Source: Lachnospiraceae bacterium UBA7050 (GTDB lineage Bacteria; Bacillota; Clostridia; Lachnospirales; Lachnospiraceae). Taken from it: DNA of 64,000 nucleotides. Under the pieces are notes generated by a model. The model saw nothing but the letters and a program-made list of their open reading frames with translations, ran no database searches and had not been told where the DNA came from. The stretch spans positions 232,935 through 296,934 of the forward strand of contig DLAJ01000017.1 in NCBI GenBank assembly GCA_002493905.1, read 5' to 3'. The position numbers were made by a program, and so were the translations under genes. Of this stretch, positions 1 to 9,404 are shown in pieces (position 1 is the stretch's first letter; every line of letters begins with the position of its first letter).

Positions 1-12
1 ATTATCCGGATT

Positions 13-1269
13 ATGAGTATCATCAGCAGCAAGGATGTCAATGAAATTATCAGAAAGACGCTCAGCATCATTAACCCCAAGATCATGAATCACGGGGAGG
101 TCACAGGCTATATTCTGTTCAAAATGCTGGAATGTGAACAGCATTACACGGAACAGGAGCTGGTCGATTACACGATGCTCGGAATCCTGCATGATATCGG
201 ACTCTATAAAGAATCCAATGTTAAGAATGTCGCCGATTTTGAGACCAAAAACCTTTGGCCCCACTCGATTTACGGTTTTCTTTTTCTGAAATACCTCTCT
301 CCGATGGGCGATAAGGCGGAGATCGTACTCTATCATCATCTGGATTACAATAAACACCACATGATACAGAGCCGGTACAAGCATATCATTGAATGCCTCA
401 GCCTCGCAGACAAGATGGACACCTTCCTGCATCTGAAAGATGAAAATCTGGAAAAGGATTATTTTACGCTCTATCGGGACGTCAAATTTTCCGGTGCGGC
501 GCTTGATCTGTTCTGGAAGGCGGAAGAACGTTTTAATATTACCGCAAATCTTCTAGACGGCAGTTATCATAAAGAAATGGAGGAACTGCTTGCAAAGAGG
601 GCTTTTTCCGAGCAGTACAAAAAGGGCTTTCTGGAAATGCTTGTTTACACGATTGATTTTCGAAGCGAGCACACTGTTGTACATACACTTGCGACCGTCA
701 ATTTTGCACAGCAGCTTGGACGTCTCAGGCGCTTAAGCGGCAAAGACCTGCGCGATTTATACTATGGCGCGCTGCTGCACGACCTCGGCAAGATTGCGAT
801 CCCACTCAATATTCTGGAATCGCCGGGACGTCTTTCCGATCAGGATATGAAAATCATGAAAGCACATGTCCGGATCACGGAAATGATCTTAGAGGGAATC
901 GTGGATAACGACGTACTGCAGATTGCAGTCCGCCATCATGAAAAGCTGGACGGCAGCGGCTATCACAAGGGACTGACCGGGGACCAGCTGACGCTCCCCC
1001 AGCAGATTGTTGCCGTTGCGGATATCTTAAGCGCGCTTTACGGAAAACGAAGCTATAAGGACGCCTTTCCAAAAGAAAAAATCCAAAGCATCATACAGGG
1101 TGACGCGGACAACGGCAAGATCAGCAAAAGCACCGTAGAATCCCTGATGGCTCATTACGATCAGATCATCGCGGAATTTGAAAAAGAAAAGGAAAACACA
1201 ATCGGGCTATACTTAAAGATCAAAGAACAATATGCAATCATGATCGAACGATTCAAGGAATTTAACTAA
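13..1269 (+). CDS. Tandem HD-domain protein, HD-GYP-like phosphodiesterase
   Basis: Two HD-type metal-dependent phosphohydrolase domains are visible. The N-terminal one carries LHDIG near residue 59 and a YHH further on. The C-terminal one carries LHDLGKIAIP near residue 256 and HHEKLDGSGYHKG near 310. The second matches the HD-GYP signature except that the usual GYP reads GYH, so activity on cyclic di-GMP is plausible but uncertain. There is no signal peptide, membrane segment or receiver domain, so the protein is probably cytoplasmic. The start is the first ATG in the window. Only 12 bases lie upstream, so a longer protein cannot be excluded. A strong bidirectional terminator follows directly. 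HD-GYP proteins usually degrade cyclic di-GMP. Confidence 0.8.
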   Translation: MSIISSKDVNEIIRKTLSIINPKIMNHGEVTGYILFKMLECEQHYTEQELVDYTMLGILHDIGLYKESNVKNVADFETKNLWPHSIYGFLFLKYLSPMGDKAEIVLYHHLDYNKHHMIQSRYKHIIECLSLADKMDTFLHLKDENLEKDYFTLYRDVKFSGAALDLFWKAEERFNITANLLDGSYHKEMEELLAKRAFSEQYKKGFLEMLVYTIDFRSEHTVVHTLATVNFAQQLGRLRRLSGKDLRDLYYGALLHDLGKIAIPLNILESPGRLSDQDMKIMKAHVRITEMILEGIVDNDVLQIAVRHHEKLDGSGYHKGLTGDQLTLPQQIVAVADILSALYGKRSYKDAFPKEKIQSIIQGDADNGKISKSTVESLMAHYDQIIAEFEKEKENTIGLYLKIKEQYAIMIERFKEFN

Positions 1270-1303
1270 AAAGATTGGCGCGTCCGCGCCAATCTTTTTT
1301 TCG
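1270..1303. terminator. Bidirectional rho-independent terminator
   Basis: An 11-base inverted repeat (AGATTGGCGCG at 1272-1282, complement at 1285-1295) is flanked by A-runs on the left and T-runs on the right. It can end the + strand HD-GYP gene and the − strand exporter operon that converge here. Confidence 0.9.
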
Positions 1304-1329
1304 ACAGGAACTTGCTGCAAACGTATTTT

Positions 1330-3204
1330 TTAGACTGCGTATAGCTCTCCCGCCGTATCCTTGTAATATTCCGCCTGCGCAGTCCAAAGCGCCTTATATA
1401 CTCCGTCCTGTTCCAGCAGAGAGTTGTGAGAGCCTCTCTCGACAACCGTGCCGTTCTCCATCACGACAATTTCATCGCAGAACCGGCAGGAAGAAAGTCT
1501 GTGGGAAATATATACTGCCGTTCTCGTCCCCACAATGTCATTAAATTTGGTATAAATATCATGCTCTGAAATCGGATCAAGGGCGGCTGTGGGTTCATCA
1601 AGGACGATAAAAGGCGCACCTTTATAGATTGCCCTCGCAAGGCATAACTTCTGCGCTTCCCCTCCCGAAATTTCAACGCCATGCTCATCAAAATTCTTAT
1701 ACAGGCAGGTCTCGATGCCCTGATCCAGTTTGTCAAGCCATCCTCCCAAACCCGTCCGCACCACGCAGTCCATAACCCGCTTTGCGTCATATTCCACATT
1801 TGCCGCAACATTTTCCGCCATGCTGAAGCAGAATAACCCGGAATCCTGAAACACGACAGAAAATAATGCCATATAATCCTCGTACTGATATTTTCTGATA
1901 TCAATTCCATTTAAGGTGATCTCGCCCTCCGTCGGGTCATAAAGCCGGCAGAGCAGCTTGATCAACGTTGATTTTCCGCAGCCGTTTTTCCCGACAAGCG
2001 CCATTTTCTCACCGATCTTCCATTTCAAATTCACGTCCTGTAACGCATATTGTTCCGAGCCCGGATACCGAAAGGAAACATGGTGAAACGCAAACTCGTA
2101 TTCATTGTCGTCCCGTTTTTCTGTCGGAATGGTACCCTTGTATTTTTCATCCGGAATATCGAGAAAATCAAAGACATATCTGATATATTCATGATTAACG
2201 GATATTTCTCCGATGCCCTCGGCCACTCTTGTTATGCCATCTCGTATTTTGGAAAAATACATCACAAAGCCGATGATTTGTCCCACTGTAAGAGTTCCCG
2301 CAATTGCCCTTACCACTGCGAAACCGTATATAAGCAGATTAGAAATCAGCGTGATCCCATAGATTCCAGAATACGCCAGACAGACTTTCCGAATCCCTTT
2401 CTCCCATTCACCGATCCAGTTATCCGTATTTTTTTGATATTCTCCCAAAATCAGCTCCTGCTCTCCATAAACGCGGATATCCTTACCATTACGATAATTC
2501 CGGCCCACATCCCCGGTATAATAGTGCGCTGTCCTTACATATTGCATGGTATCCTTGTCATTGTTAATCAGTGACATATATCTGAGCGCTTTTTTATTAG
2601 GGGCAAGCGCCCTGACCATCTCAAGGAATGTCGCAATGAAGATAACCAAAAAAAGTCCTCCGTTAGAATTTATGAATCCCCAAAAACCCGGCATCCTATC
2701 TGTGTTTCGCAACGCAATGGGCGCTATCAAAGCAAATCCCATACCTGCCGTTATCAATCCCTCAGCAGCATCTGCAAGAATAAACAGCACATTGTCCAGT
2801 CTTGCCATGCCATTACGGGCCTGCTGATACTTGATATGCGTCTCCGGATTCTCAAGATAAACATAATCCATATGGAGAAGCTTTTCCCAAAGCATTCTCT
2901 GCTTATTTTGTTCGAATGCAAACTCGCGGCAGTTGCGGCCTCTATTGATTATATGCCTGATACAGAAAAGCGCCAGTTCTATAAGCCCCGTAATGATGGT
3001 AAATAAGATAATGTCTTTTTGCGGTTCATTTGAAATTACCATATCAATAATCCTGGTAATAATCAAAATATGAAGATACTCCTGCAATACGGAAGGAATC
3101 CGCAGCGCAATTTGTCTTACCGTATGACCTTTGTCTGCTGACTTAATTATTTTTAGGCAGCGTTTCAGCAGAATGCCGTTTTCCCGTATATTCTGTTTTT
3201 TCAT
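1330..3204 (-). CDS. ABC exporter half-transporter (membrane + ATPase), partner 2
   Basis: A 624-residue fused exporter subunit. The N-terminal half is hydrophobic with about six membrane segments. The C-terminal half is an ABC ATPase with Walker A GKNGCGKST, signature SGGEAQK, Walker B FIVLDEPTAALDP and the switch histidine in YISHR. It lies 45 bases after a second exporter half of the same size, so the two probably form a heterodimer. The ATG at 3204 is preceded by GTGGGG at suitable spacing. The pair follows an AgrC/AgrA-like regulatory pair on the same strand. This arrangement is common for inducible peptide or drug exporters, but nothing here identifies the substrate. No C39 peptidase domain is present. 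Confidence 0.9.
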   Translation of the reverse strand: MKKQNIRENGILLKRCLKIIKSADKGHTVRQIALRIPSVLQEYLHILIITRIIDMVISNEPQKDIILFTIITGLIELALFCIRHIINRGRNCREFAFEQNKQRMLWEKLLHMDYVYLENPETHIKYQQARNGMARLDNVLFILADAAEGLITAGMGFALIAPIALRNTDRMPGFWGFINSNGGLFLVIFIATFLEMVRALAPNKKALRYMSLINNDKDTMQYVRTAHYYTGDVGRNYRNGKDIRVYGEQELILGEYQKNTDNWIGEWEKGIRKVCLAYSGIYGITLISNLLIYGFAVVRAIAGTLTVGQIIGFVMYFSKIRDGITRVAEGIGEISVNHEYIRYVFDFLDIPDEKYKGTIPTEKRDDNEYEFAFHHVSFRYPGSEQYALQDVNLKWKIGEKMALVGKNGCGKSTLIKLLCRLYDPTEGEITLNGIDIRKYQYEDYMALFSVVFQDSGLFCFSMAENVAANVEYDAKRVMDCVVRTGLGGWLDKLDQGIETCLYKNFDEHGVEISGGEAQKLCLARAIYKGAPFIVLDEPTAALDPISEHDIYTKFNDIVGTRTAVYISHRLSSCRFCDEIVVMENGTVVERGSHNSLLEQDGVYKALWTAQAEYYKDTAGELYAV

Positions 3205-3213
3205 CTTTATACC

Positions 3214-3249
3214 CCACTAATAAGTAGTTTGAAAGTTCCTTTCAAACTT
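3214..3249. repeat. Palindromic repeat, also found upstream of leuB
   Basis: A perfect 10-base inverted repeat with a 3-base loop (AGTTTGAAAG TTC CTTTCAAACT) is flanked by ACTAATAAGT. It fills the gap between the two exporter genes, and the next gene's stop codon begins just beyond it. The same core plus flank (CTTTCAAACTACTTATTRGTG) recurs at 15475-15546. Confidence 0.8.
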
Positions 3250-5142
3250 TCACCCCTGCGCTGATTTTTGCGCTTGTTCATCCCTATAATAGCTGCTCTG
3301 CATTTGAAACAGCTCCGCATAATCGCCACCAAGCTCCATCAGAGTAGCATGACTGCCCTCCTCTTTGATCTGTCCGTCCGCAATCAGCAGAATCCTGTCG
3401 CAGAAACGAGTGGACGCAAACCTATGGGAGATAAACACGCATGATTTTCCTTTAGAGAACTCTGCGTAGCTTTTATACATCTCATGCTCTGCAATCGGAT
3501 CAAGCGCAGCAGTCGGCTCATCCAGCAAAAGTACCGGGGCGTCTTTATAGAGCGCCTTCGCAAGCGCAATCTTTTGCATCTGTCCTCCCGAAAAATCTGT
3601 CGCATCATAATAAACACTCTTGACCAAATGGGTTCGTTCACCCTGCGGCAGACTCATTACCTTTTGATAAATTCCTGATTTTTTCATACAGTCATAAAGT
3701 TTTTGAAAATCAATCTCATCCAGCCTTCTTGCGGCAATATTCTCCGCGATCGTCACCGGAAGAACATCAATATCCTGAAAAACCGTACTGAATAATTTAT
3801 AATATTCCTCTCTGTTATATTGGCGGACTGGTGTGCCGTTTAACAAAATCTCTCCTTCAGTCGGATCATACAGACCACACATCAGTTTAATAAGCGTCGT
3901 CTTCCCCGCGCCGTTCAACCCAACAATTGCAAGATTTTCTCCGCTTTTTAACTTAAATGAAATATTCCTGATCGTAGGTCTTTCCGCACCAAAATAGGTA
4001 TAACTTACATTTCTGAATTCAATCTCACATTGCCCTTGTGGAACGGGTATTTCTCCGGCTTTCCTTATATTCTCTTCTAATTCCAAATAATCTCTTACAT
4101 AAAAAATGTTTTGTGAAAGCCAGTTAAATACGGTGAATTTATCACACAGATTCCTCACACCCATACAAAACATGACAACAGAATTGAAGTATAACACAAA
4201 ATCTCCCGCACCCATACCACCATTCATGACAAGATGGACAATATAAACCATTGCTCCTACATTTCCAATTGACATAACAGTCGTTTCTAACAGATCATGT
4301 CGAAACTCCCACTCGTCCTGCTGTGCAAACCAACCGTTCCGTTTATCAAATACCCTGCAAAAAACATTGCCAAACCATCGTTGCATCCCAAAGATACGAA
4401 TATCCTTTGCCTCTCTAAAATTAGAGTCAGTACCAATATGCGTTACATAATCAAGCTGCCGGTCATAATTCTGCCAATTATCAGCCATATTCCATATCCA
4501 CATCATTTTATGTCGGTTAATACGATATCCCACAATGGCCGGAAGACCAATAATAAGTAAAAGGACCGGATTCAGCATGGAAATAATTCCACCATAAGCT
4601 GCAATCTGCAGCACCGCAAGAGCTGTTTCCCGCATATTAAAAAGCGCCGCATGTGTGGTGTTATCGGCTCCATCAACCGCCTTGTTTAACATATCATTTA
4701 TTTTCGTATTTTCGGTCTTCTCATAACTTAGGGACATTTTCTTTTTGATAAGCTTTCCAAAAAGATGCCCTCGTAAACGCATCTTCCCCACATATACAGC
4801 ATACAGATGTCCCGAATTCATGAGCATTTGTACAAGCTGTCTGGCAGAAATGATTACGATGCAGATGATTCCCAGCTTTATTCTGGACGCAGAGCCAAGC
4901 GCAAATTCTATCACGTATTTATCTGTATAAGTTTCAAGGAGATTATTCATAAGCTCCATGATCAGCCACAGCAATATGACAAGTAAAAAACCTTTTGCAC
5001 TAAACCATGTTTGTGAAATAATATAACGCATATTGTTAAACATGCTGTATTTGATCTTATTCTGCTCCTCATAATATTTTTTCCACGCCTCAGCATTTTT
5101 CTCCTTTGTATATTTTGCAACCTTTACACGCTTTTTGAACAT
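3250..5142 (-). CDS. ABC exporter half-transporter (membrane + ATPase), partner 1
   Basis: A 630-residue ABC exporter subunit. A basic N-terminus (KKRVKVAKYTKEK) precedes a membrane domain of about six helices. The ATPase domain has Walker A GLNGAGKTT, signature SGGQMQK, Walker B VLLLDEPTAALDP and FISHR. Start at the ATG preceded by GGGGAG five bases upstream. It is the first gene of a two-gene unit and precedes a paralogous half, so a heterodimeric exporter is likely. A terminator and about 90 bases separate it from the AgrC-like kinase gene. It probably has its own promoter that the neighbouring LytTR regulator may control (inference). Substrate unknown. Confidence 0.9.
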   Translation of the reverse strand: MFKKRVKVAKYTKEKNAEAWKKYYEEQNKIKYSMFNNMRYIISQTWFSAKGFLLVILLWLIMELMNNLLETYTDKYVIEFALGSASRIKLGIICIVIISARQLVQMLMNSGHLYAVYVGKMRLRGHLFGKLIKKKMSLSYEKTENTKINDMLNKAVDGADNTTHAALFNMRETALAVLQIAAYGGIISMLNPVLLLIIGLPAIVGYRINRHKMMWIWNMADNWQNYDRQLDYVTHIGTDSNFREAKDIRIFGMQRWFGNVFCRVFDKRNGWFAQQDEWEFRHDLLETTVMSIGNVGAMVYIVHLVMNGGMGAGDFVLYFNSVVMFCMGVRNLCDKFTVFNWLSQNIFYVRDYLELEENIRKAGEIPVPQGQCEIEFRNVSYTYFGAERPTIRNISFKLKSGENLAIVGLNGAGKTTLIKLMCGLYDPTEGEILLNGTPVRQYNREEYYKLFSTVFQDIDVLPVTIAENIAARRLDEIDFQKLYDCMKKSGIYQKVMSLPQGERTHLVKSVYYDATDFSGGQMQKIALAKALYKDAPVLLLDEPTAALDPIAEHEMYKSYAEFSKGKSCVFISHRFASTRFCDRILLIADGQIKEEGSHATLMELGGDYAELFQMQSSYYRDEQAQKSAQG

Positions 5143-5232
5143 TTAACTCCCCATCCTTGCCAAATCCTGATTTTAATAAGTTTCATTCTAAAAAGATTTT
5201 GAAACGTCGATCTTTCTTTGGTTATCTTACCG

Positions 5233-5272
5233 CAAAAAAAGACCGTCCATGCCCTTTTCGGAACGAACGGTC
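5233..5272 (-). terminator. Terminator of the AgrCA-like pair
   Basis: The − strand reads GACCGT, a 20-base loop, then ACGGTC followed by seven T residues. It separates the sensor-regulator pair from the exporter genes. Confidence 0.75.
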
Positions 5273-5324
5273 GAAATACGGAACGAAACGTATTCACACG
5301 AATCCTCCTATTGCAAACAGTGTA

Positions 5325-6065
5325 TTATTTCCTTCCTTCTGTCAGCGGTATCATAATTTCTGTAGCAAAAATTCCTTCCTCATTTTGGCGGTTCACATAT
5401 CCGTTATATTTTTTTACCACCCGGTCAATGCGGAATAAGCCGTATCCGTGCTCCCCTTTTTTGGTAGAAAGATATTCTCCCTTTACTCTGCGGACCTTTC
5501 CTGCCGAATTCTGGACGGAAAGATAAAACTGCCCTTTCAGTCTGCCGATATAAACCCGCATAAAGCGTTCTTCTTTCGGCAGTAAGACCGCTGCCTCCAC
5601 AGCATTATCAAGCAGGTTCCCGAGTATCGAGCAGAGCTCCACATCGCTCATAGGCAATTGATCCGGGATACCCGCTTTCACGTTCATCGCAATATCATGC
5701 TTTTTTGCGACGCCCAGCTTACTGTTCAAAATGGCATCCGCCATCACATTACCCGTTTTTACGACCGTATCCACAGTGTCAAGGTCATCTGCAAGGCTGT
5801 CCAGATAATCAGACAATTTATCGTAATTCCCACCGGTAAGCTGAATCTTCATGTTCTGAATATGGTTCCGGTAATCATGCCGCCACCCCCGCACCTGACG
5901 ATACAGATTCTGGATTTCTAAAATCTGCTTTTCAATAAGATCACTTTGAAACCGCTCTATGCGGCGGTCAACCATATGGTAAAGTCCCTGACGCAGAAAT
6001 AGAAGTCCTGCCAGAAAGATCGTGCACAATAATATTACCGCAGTGGTAAACATCATGATTCTCAT
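5325..6065 (-). CDS. GHKL sensor histidine kinase, AgrC-like, one membrane segment
   Basis: A 246-residue kinase. One hydrophobic helix (residues about 5-25) precedes a dimerisation helix with phospho-acceptor region WRHDYRNHIQN and a GHKL ATPase domain (N box GNLLDNAVEAA, G box GEHGYGLFRID). Typical AgrC kinases have five to seven membrane helices, so the sensory part here is minimal. It may not sense a peptide directly. The ATG at 6065 follows GGAGCGG. It lies 30 bases after the LytTR regulator gene and ends at a terminator. No agrB or agrD-like precursor is present. Role: phosphorylates the adjacent regulator, perhaps to control the exporter pair (inference). Confidence 0.88.
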   Translation of the reverse strand: MRIMMFTTAVILLCTIFLAGLLFLRQGLYHMVDRRIERFQSDLIEKQILEIQNLYRQVRGWRHDYRNHIQNMKIQLTGGNYDKLSDYLDSLADDLDTVDTVVKTGNVMADAILNSKLGVAKKHDIAMNVKAGIPDQLPMSDVELCSILGNLLDNAVEAAVLLPKEERFMRVYIGRLKGQFYLSVQNSAGKVRRVKGEYLSTKKGEHGYGLFRIDRVVKKYNGYVNRQNEEGIFATEIMIPLTEGRK

Positions 6066-6095
6066 ATTTCCGCTCCACTCACAAATTTTTTCTTT

Positions 6096-6803
6096 TTACT
6101 TCGTGTAAAATGCAATAAACCGTTCATTCATTTCCCTGTACAGCCGCCTGGAAAGAGGAACTGCCTTTCCATCATCGAGATACACCTCTGTTTTTCCGAT
6201 GCTGCGCACATATCGCAGATTAACGATATACGAGCGGTGACAATAACTAAATTCACCGCCGAACTTATTTTTCAACCCGCCAATCCCCATATGGCACTCC
6301 AAAAGCTGACCGTTCGACAGACAGACCTGCGTTTTCTTCCCTAACGCTTCGCAGTAAATAATCTGATCTGGAGAAATATGCATCGTTCTCTTCCCGCATT
6401 CGAGCATGATCTCGTTCTCAAACGTATGCTTTTTTACATATCTGTCCAAAACGCAGAACAATTTCTCACGACTCACAGGTTTCAACAGGTAATGAAGCGC
6501 CTCTACGTCATATCCCTCACTCATATATTCGGAATATCCCGTTATAAAAATGATCGGCAGCATATCTCCCTGAGAACGCAGCCTTTTCGCGAGTTCCAAC
6601 CCGCTTACACGAAGCATTTCAATGTCAAGCAGGAGCAGACTGCAAGGCTTGTCCGGATAAGAAAATAAAAAGCTCTCTCCGCTGACATATTCGTCAATGT
6701 CAAGCGCAAAGGGCTTGTCCATAGACCATTCCCCAAGCAGCCGCCGCAGTTCGGCGATCTGATCATCATTATCATCGCAGATTGCAATTGTAAGCGACAT
6801 CAT
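6096..6803 (-). CDS. LytTR-family response regulator, AgrA-like
   Basis: Receiver domain (IAICDDNDD at the N-terminus, phospho-acceptor Asp in LLLLDIEM) followed by a LytTR DNA-binding domain (YCHRSYIVNLRYVRSI, PLSRR). The reading frame opens at 6839. The ATG at 6803 is preferred because AAGGAG lies eight bases upstream, which gives a protein of about 235 residues. It pairs with the downstream kinase. LytTR regulators bind paired direct repeats. None could be assigned with confidence before the exporter genes. Confidence 0.9.
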   Translation of the reverse strand: MMSLTIAICDDNDDQIAELRRLLGEWSMDKPFALDIDEYVSGESFLFSYPDKPCSLLLLDIEMLRVSGLELAKRLRSQGDMLPIIFITGYSEYMSEGYDVEALHYLLKPVSREKLFCVLDRYVKKHTFENEIMLECGKRTMHISPDQIIYCEALGKKTQVCLSNGQLLECHMGIGGLKNKFGGEFSYCHRSYIVNLRYVRSIGKTEVYLDDGKAVPLSRRLYREMNERFIAFYTK

Positions 6804-6877
6804 TCCGCATCTCCTTATCGTTTTAACAATCCCGTACACACCAGAAGAAATTGTATGCTTTATGCTTACACACTAAA

Positions 6878-6915
6878 AACACAAAAAGGCTGCATAGACC
6901 CAGCTACACAGCCTT
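6878..6915 (-). terminator. Terminator of the serCA operon
   Basis: On the − strand AAGGCTG pairs with CAGCCTT across a 16-base loop and is followed by TTTGTGTTTTT. A second small hairpin (TTCCGAA / TTCGGAA, 6941-6965) lies between it and the serA stop. Confidence 0.8.
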
Positions 6916-6967
6916 CTAGTACCTAGCGGATTCCCTGTATTTCCGAAAGAGTTCCCTTCGGAAATTT

Positions 6968-8131
6968 TTATTTCACGACTCTGACACGGAACACACCGTC
7001 AATCTTCTGCAGACGTTCAATGATTTCCTCCGTCGCAGGCGATTCAATATCCATCATCGTATAAGCAACCTCGCCGCGGGACTTATTCATCATATCGCTG
7101 ATGTTGATATTAGCCTCACCGAAGCAGCCGGTAAACTTCGTGATCATATTGGCGATGTTCTTATGGAAGATTGCAACACGGCCCGCATTTGCACACACGC
7201 CCATATCCAGGTTCGGATAATTCACAGAGTTCCTGATGTTCCCGTTCTCCAGATAATCCATCATTTCCTTGACCGCCATCTTTGCGCAGTTATCCTCGGA
7301 TTCCTCCGTGGACGCGCCTAAATGCGGCGTTACGATACAGCCCGGCTGTCCGACCGTGGTCGTATTCGGGAAATCGGAAACGTATTTTCTGATCTTACCG
7401 CTCTTAATCCCTTCCAGAACGGCTTCCTCATCCGCAAGCAGATCTCTTGCGTAGTTTAAGATCACCACGCCATCCTTCATTTTTGCGATCGCTTCCGCAT
7501 TGATCATCTTCTTTGTCGAATCAAGCAGCGGCACATGAATCGTAATGAAATCGCACTGCTCATAAATTTCATCCACATTCAGTACATGCTTCACGTCACG
7601 GCTCAAATTCCACGCGGCGTCCACGGACAGATACGGATCGTACCCGTAAACCTCCATGCCAAGATGCTTTGCCGCGTTTGCAACTTTGACACCAATTGCG
7701 CCAAGTCCGATGATACCGAGCTTTTTACCGGCGATCTCCGTTCCCGCAAAATTTTTCTTTTCTTTCTCGGCAGTTTTTGCAATATTCTCGTCATCTTTTG
7801 CCGACTTTACCCACTCGATGCCGCCGTTGATATCGCGGCACGCAAGCAGCATGCCAGCAATGACGATCTCCTTAACGCCGTTTGCGTTCGCGCCCGGTGT
7901 ATTAAATACTACGATCCCCTGTGCTGCACATTTATCAAGCGGAATGTTATTGACGCCCGCTCCCGCTCTTGCCACTGCTAAGAGTCCCTTCGGCAGCTCC
8001 ATATCGTGCATTGCCGCAGAACGTACAAGAATCCCCTGCGCCTGCCCAATTTCTTCTGTTTTTTGATAATTGGCACTAAATTCATCCAAACCGATCTTCG
8101 AGATCGGATTTAAGCAATAATACTGAAACAT
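6968..8131 (-). CDS. serA: D-3-phosphoglycerate dehydrogenase
   Basis: First step of serine synthesis: 3-phosphoglycerate to 3-phosphohydroxypyruvate with NAD. The 387-residue protein has the NAD-binding GLGAIG motif near residue 150, the catalytic histidine in TPHLGASTEES, and a C-terminal ACT-type domain ending ...DGVFRVRVVK. The frame opens at 8155. The ATG at 8131 (MFQYYCLNPI) follows AAAGGG at good spacing. That leaves 17 bases after the serC stop, so the two are co-transcribed. The short catalytic-plus-ACT form is the usual one in Clostridia. The ACT domain suggests feedback control by serine (family knowledge). Confidence 0.95.
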   Translation of the reverse strand: MFQYYCLNPISKIGLDEFSANYQKTEEIGQAQGILVRSAAMHDMELPKGLLAVARAGAGVNNIPLDKCAAQGIVVFNTPGANANGVKEIVIAGMLLACRDINGGIEWVKSAKDDENIAKTAEKEKKNFAGTEIAGKKLGIIGLGAIGVKVANAAKHLGMEVYGYDPYLSVDAAWNLSRDVKHVLNVDEIYEQCDFITIHVPLLDSTKKMINAEAIAKMKDGVVILNYARDLLADEEAVLEGIKSGKIRKYVSDFPNTTTVGQPGCIVTPHLGASTEESEDNCAKMAVKEMMDYLENGNIRNSVNYPNLDMGVCANAGRVAIFHKNIANMITKFTGCFGEANINISDMMNKSRGEVAYTMMDIESPATEEIIERLQKIDGVFRVRVVK

Positions 8132-8148
8132 AGGAATGACCCTTTCTT

Positions 8149-9240
8149 TTAACATAATTTGATATTTGCTTCCTCAAACTGCTTCATAAAAGCAACCAGC
8201 TTTTCCACACCTTCGATCGGCATCGCATTATAAATACTTGCCCGCATTCCGCCGACGCTTCTGTGTCCTTTCAGATTCTCAAAGCCAGCCTCTTTCGCTT
8301 CCTTCACAAATTTTGCGTCCAGCTCCTCACTGCCCGTTACAAACGGAACATTCATCAGCGAGCGGTCTAAAGCCCGCACCGTGCCGCGGAACAATTTGCT
8401 CTCATCCAGAAAATCATACAATATTTTGGCTTTCTTCTCATTATATTCCTTCATAACGGAAAGTCCGCCCATTTTCTTCAGCCACTTGAACACCTTGCCG
8501 CAAATATAAATTCCATAGCAGGGCGGCGTATTATAAAGAGAATCCGCGTCTGCATGCGTCTTATAACGCAGCATGGTCGGCGTCCCCGGAAGAACGTCCT
8601 CTGTGATCAGGTCTTCCCGTATAATGACAATTACAACGCCTGCAGGACCAATGTTCTTCTGTACTCCGCCATAGATCACGCCGTATTTCGTCACATCCAC
8701 CGGTTCTGATAAAAAGCAGGAGGACACATCCGATACAAGCACATGCCCTTTTGTATTCGGGAGCGTCTTGAATTTCGTACCATAGATTGTGTTGTTCTCA
8801 CAAATATAGACATAATCCGCATCCTCCGGAATGTCTAAATCAGAGCAGTCCGGTATGTAGGAAAACGTCTGGTCTGCAGAAGAAGCGACTTCAACCGCCT
8901 CACCATATATCTTCGCTTCCTGATATGCTTTTTTTGCCCACTGTCCCGTCACAATATACGCTGCTTTTTTGTTCTTCATTAAGTTCATCGGAATCATGGC
9001 GAACTGCTGGCTCGCGCCTCCCTGTAAAAAGAGCACTTTATAATTGTCGGGAATCTTCATCAGTTCCCGCAGATCGGCTTCCGCCTCCTTGATAATGGTA
9101 TCATATACCTTGGAACGATGGCTCATCTCCATAACAGACATGCCGCAGCCTCTGTAATCAAGCATCTCCTCTGCCGCTTCCTTTAATACTTCCTCCGGCA
9201 GCACTGCCGGTCCTGCGGAAAAATTATACACTCTGGACAC
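8149..9240 (-). CDS. serC: Phosphoserine aminotransferase
   Basis: Converts phosphohydroxypyruvate and glutamate to phosphoserine with pyridoxal phosphate. The N-terminus VSRVYNFSAGPAVLPEEVL and the PLP-lysine region GGVQKNIGPAG are diagnostic. Length from the chosen GTG is 363 residues, normal for the family. The open frame extends to 9345, but the first 35 residues have no SerC similarity. The GTG at 9240 is preceded by GGAGGAGGG. It is the first gene of a serC-serA operon with its own promoter at 9317-9345. Confidence 0.95.
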   Translation of the reverse strand: MSRVYNFSAGPAVLPEEVLKEAAEEMLDYRGCGMSVMEMSHRSKVYDTIIKEAEADLRELMKIPDNYKVLFLQGGASQQFAMIPMNLMKNKKAAYIVTGQWAKKAYQEAKIYGEAVEVASSADQTFSYIPDCSDLDIPEDADYVYICENNTIYGTKFKTLPNTKGHVLVSDVSSCFLSEPVDVTKYGVIYGGVQKNIGPAGVVIVIIREDLITEDVLPGTPTMLRYKTHADADSLYNTPPCYGIYICGKVFKWLKKMGGLSVMKEYNEKKAKILYDFLDESKLFRGTVRALDRSLMNVPFVTGSEELDAKFVKEAKEAGFENLKGHRSVGGMRASIYNAMPIEGVEKLVAFMKQFEEANIKLC

Positions 9241-9316
9241 TGTACTTCCCTCCTCCTCATTCTTGACCGCCGCGGTTCTCTGCCCATGCGCACCGAACCG
9301 CCGGCTAACAAATCTC

Positions 9317-9345
9317 ATTCTACATTTCTTCGTGCCATCCGTCAA
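9317..9345 (-). promoter_or_regulatory. Sigma-A promoter of serCA
   Basis: TTGACG (9340-9345) and TAGAAT (9317-9322) are separated by 17 bases. The leader of about 70 bases contains a GCGGTTC/GAACCGC hairpin before the ribosome site. Confidence 0.75.
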
Positions 9346-9404
9346 GAAAAACTTTGTTTGATTAAAGCGTTAAACTATCCAAGGAAACTGTTTCCCTGCC
9401 GATC

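Noticed and set aside
5143..5324. AgrD-like autoinducing peptide gene
   Set aside because: No small ORF with a ribosome site, and no agrB. The stretch holds only a terminator and a promoter region.
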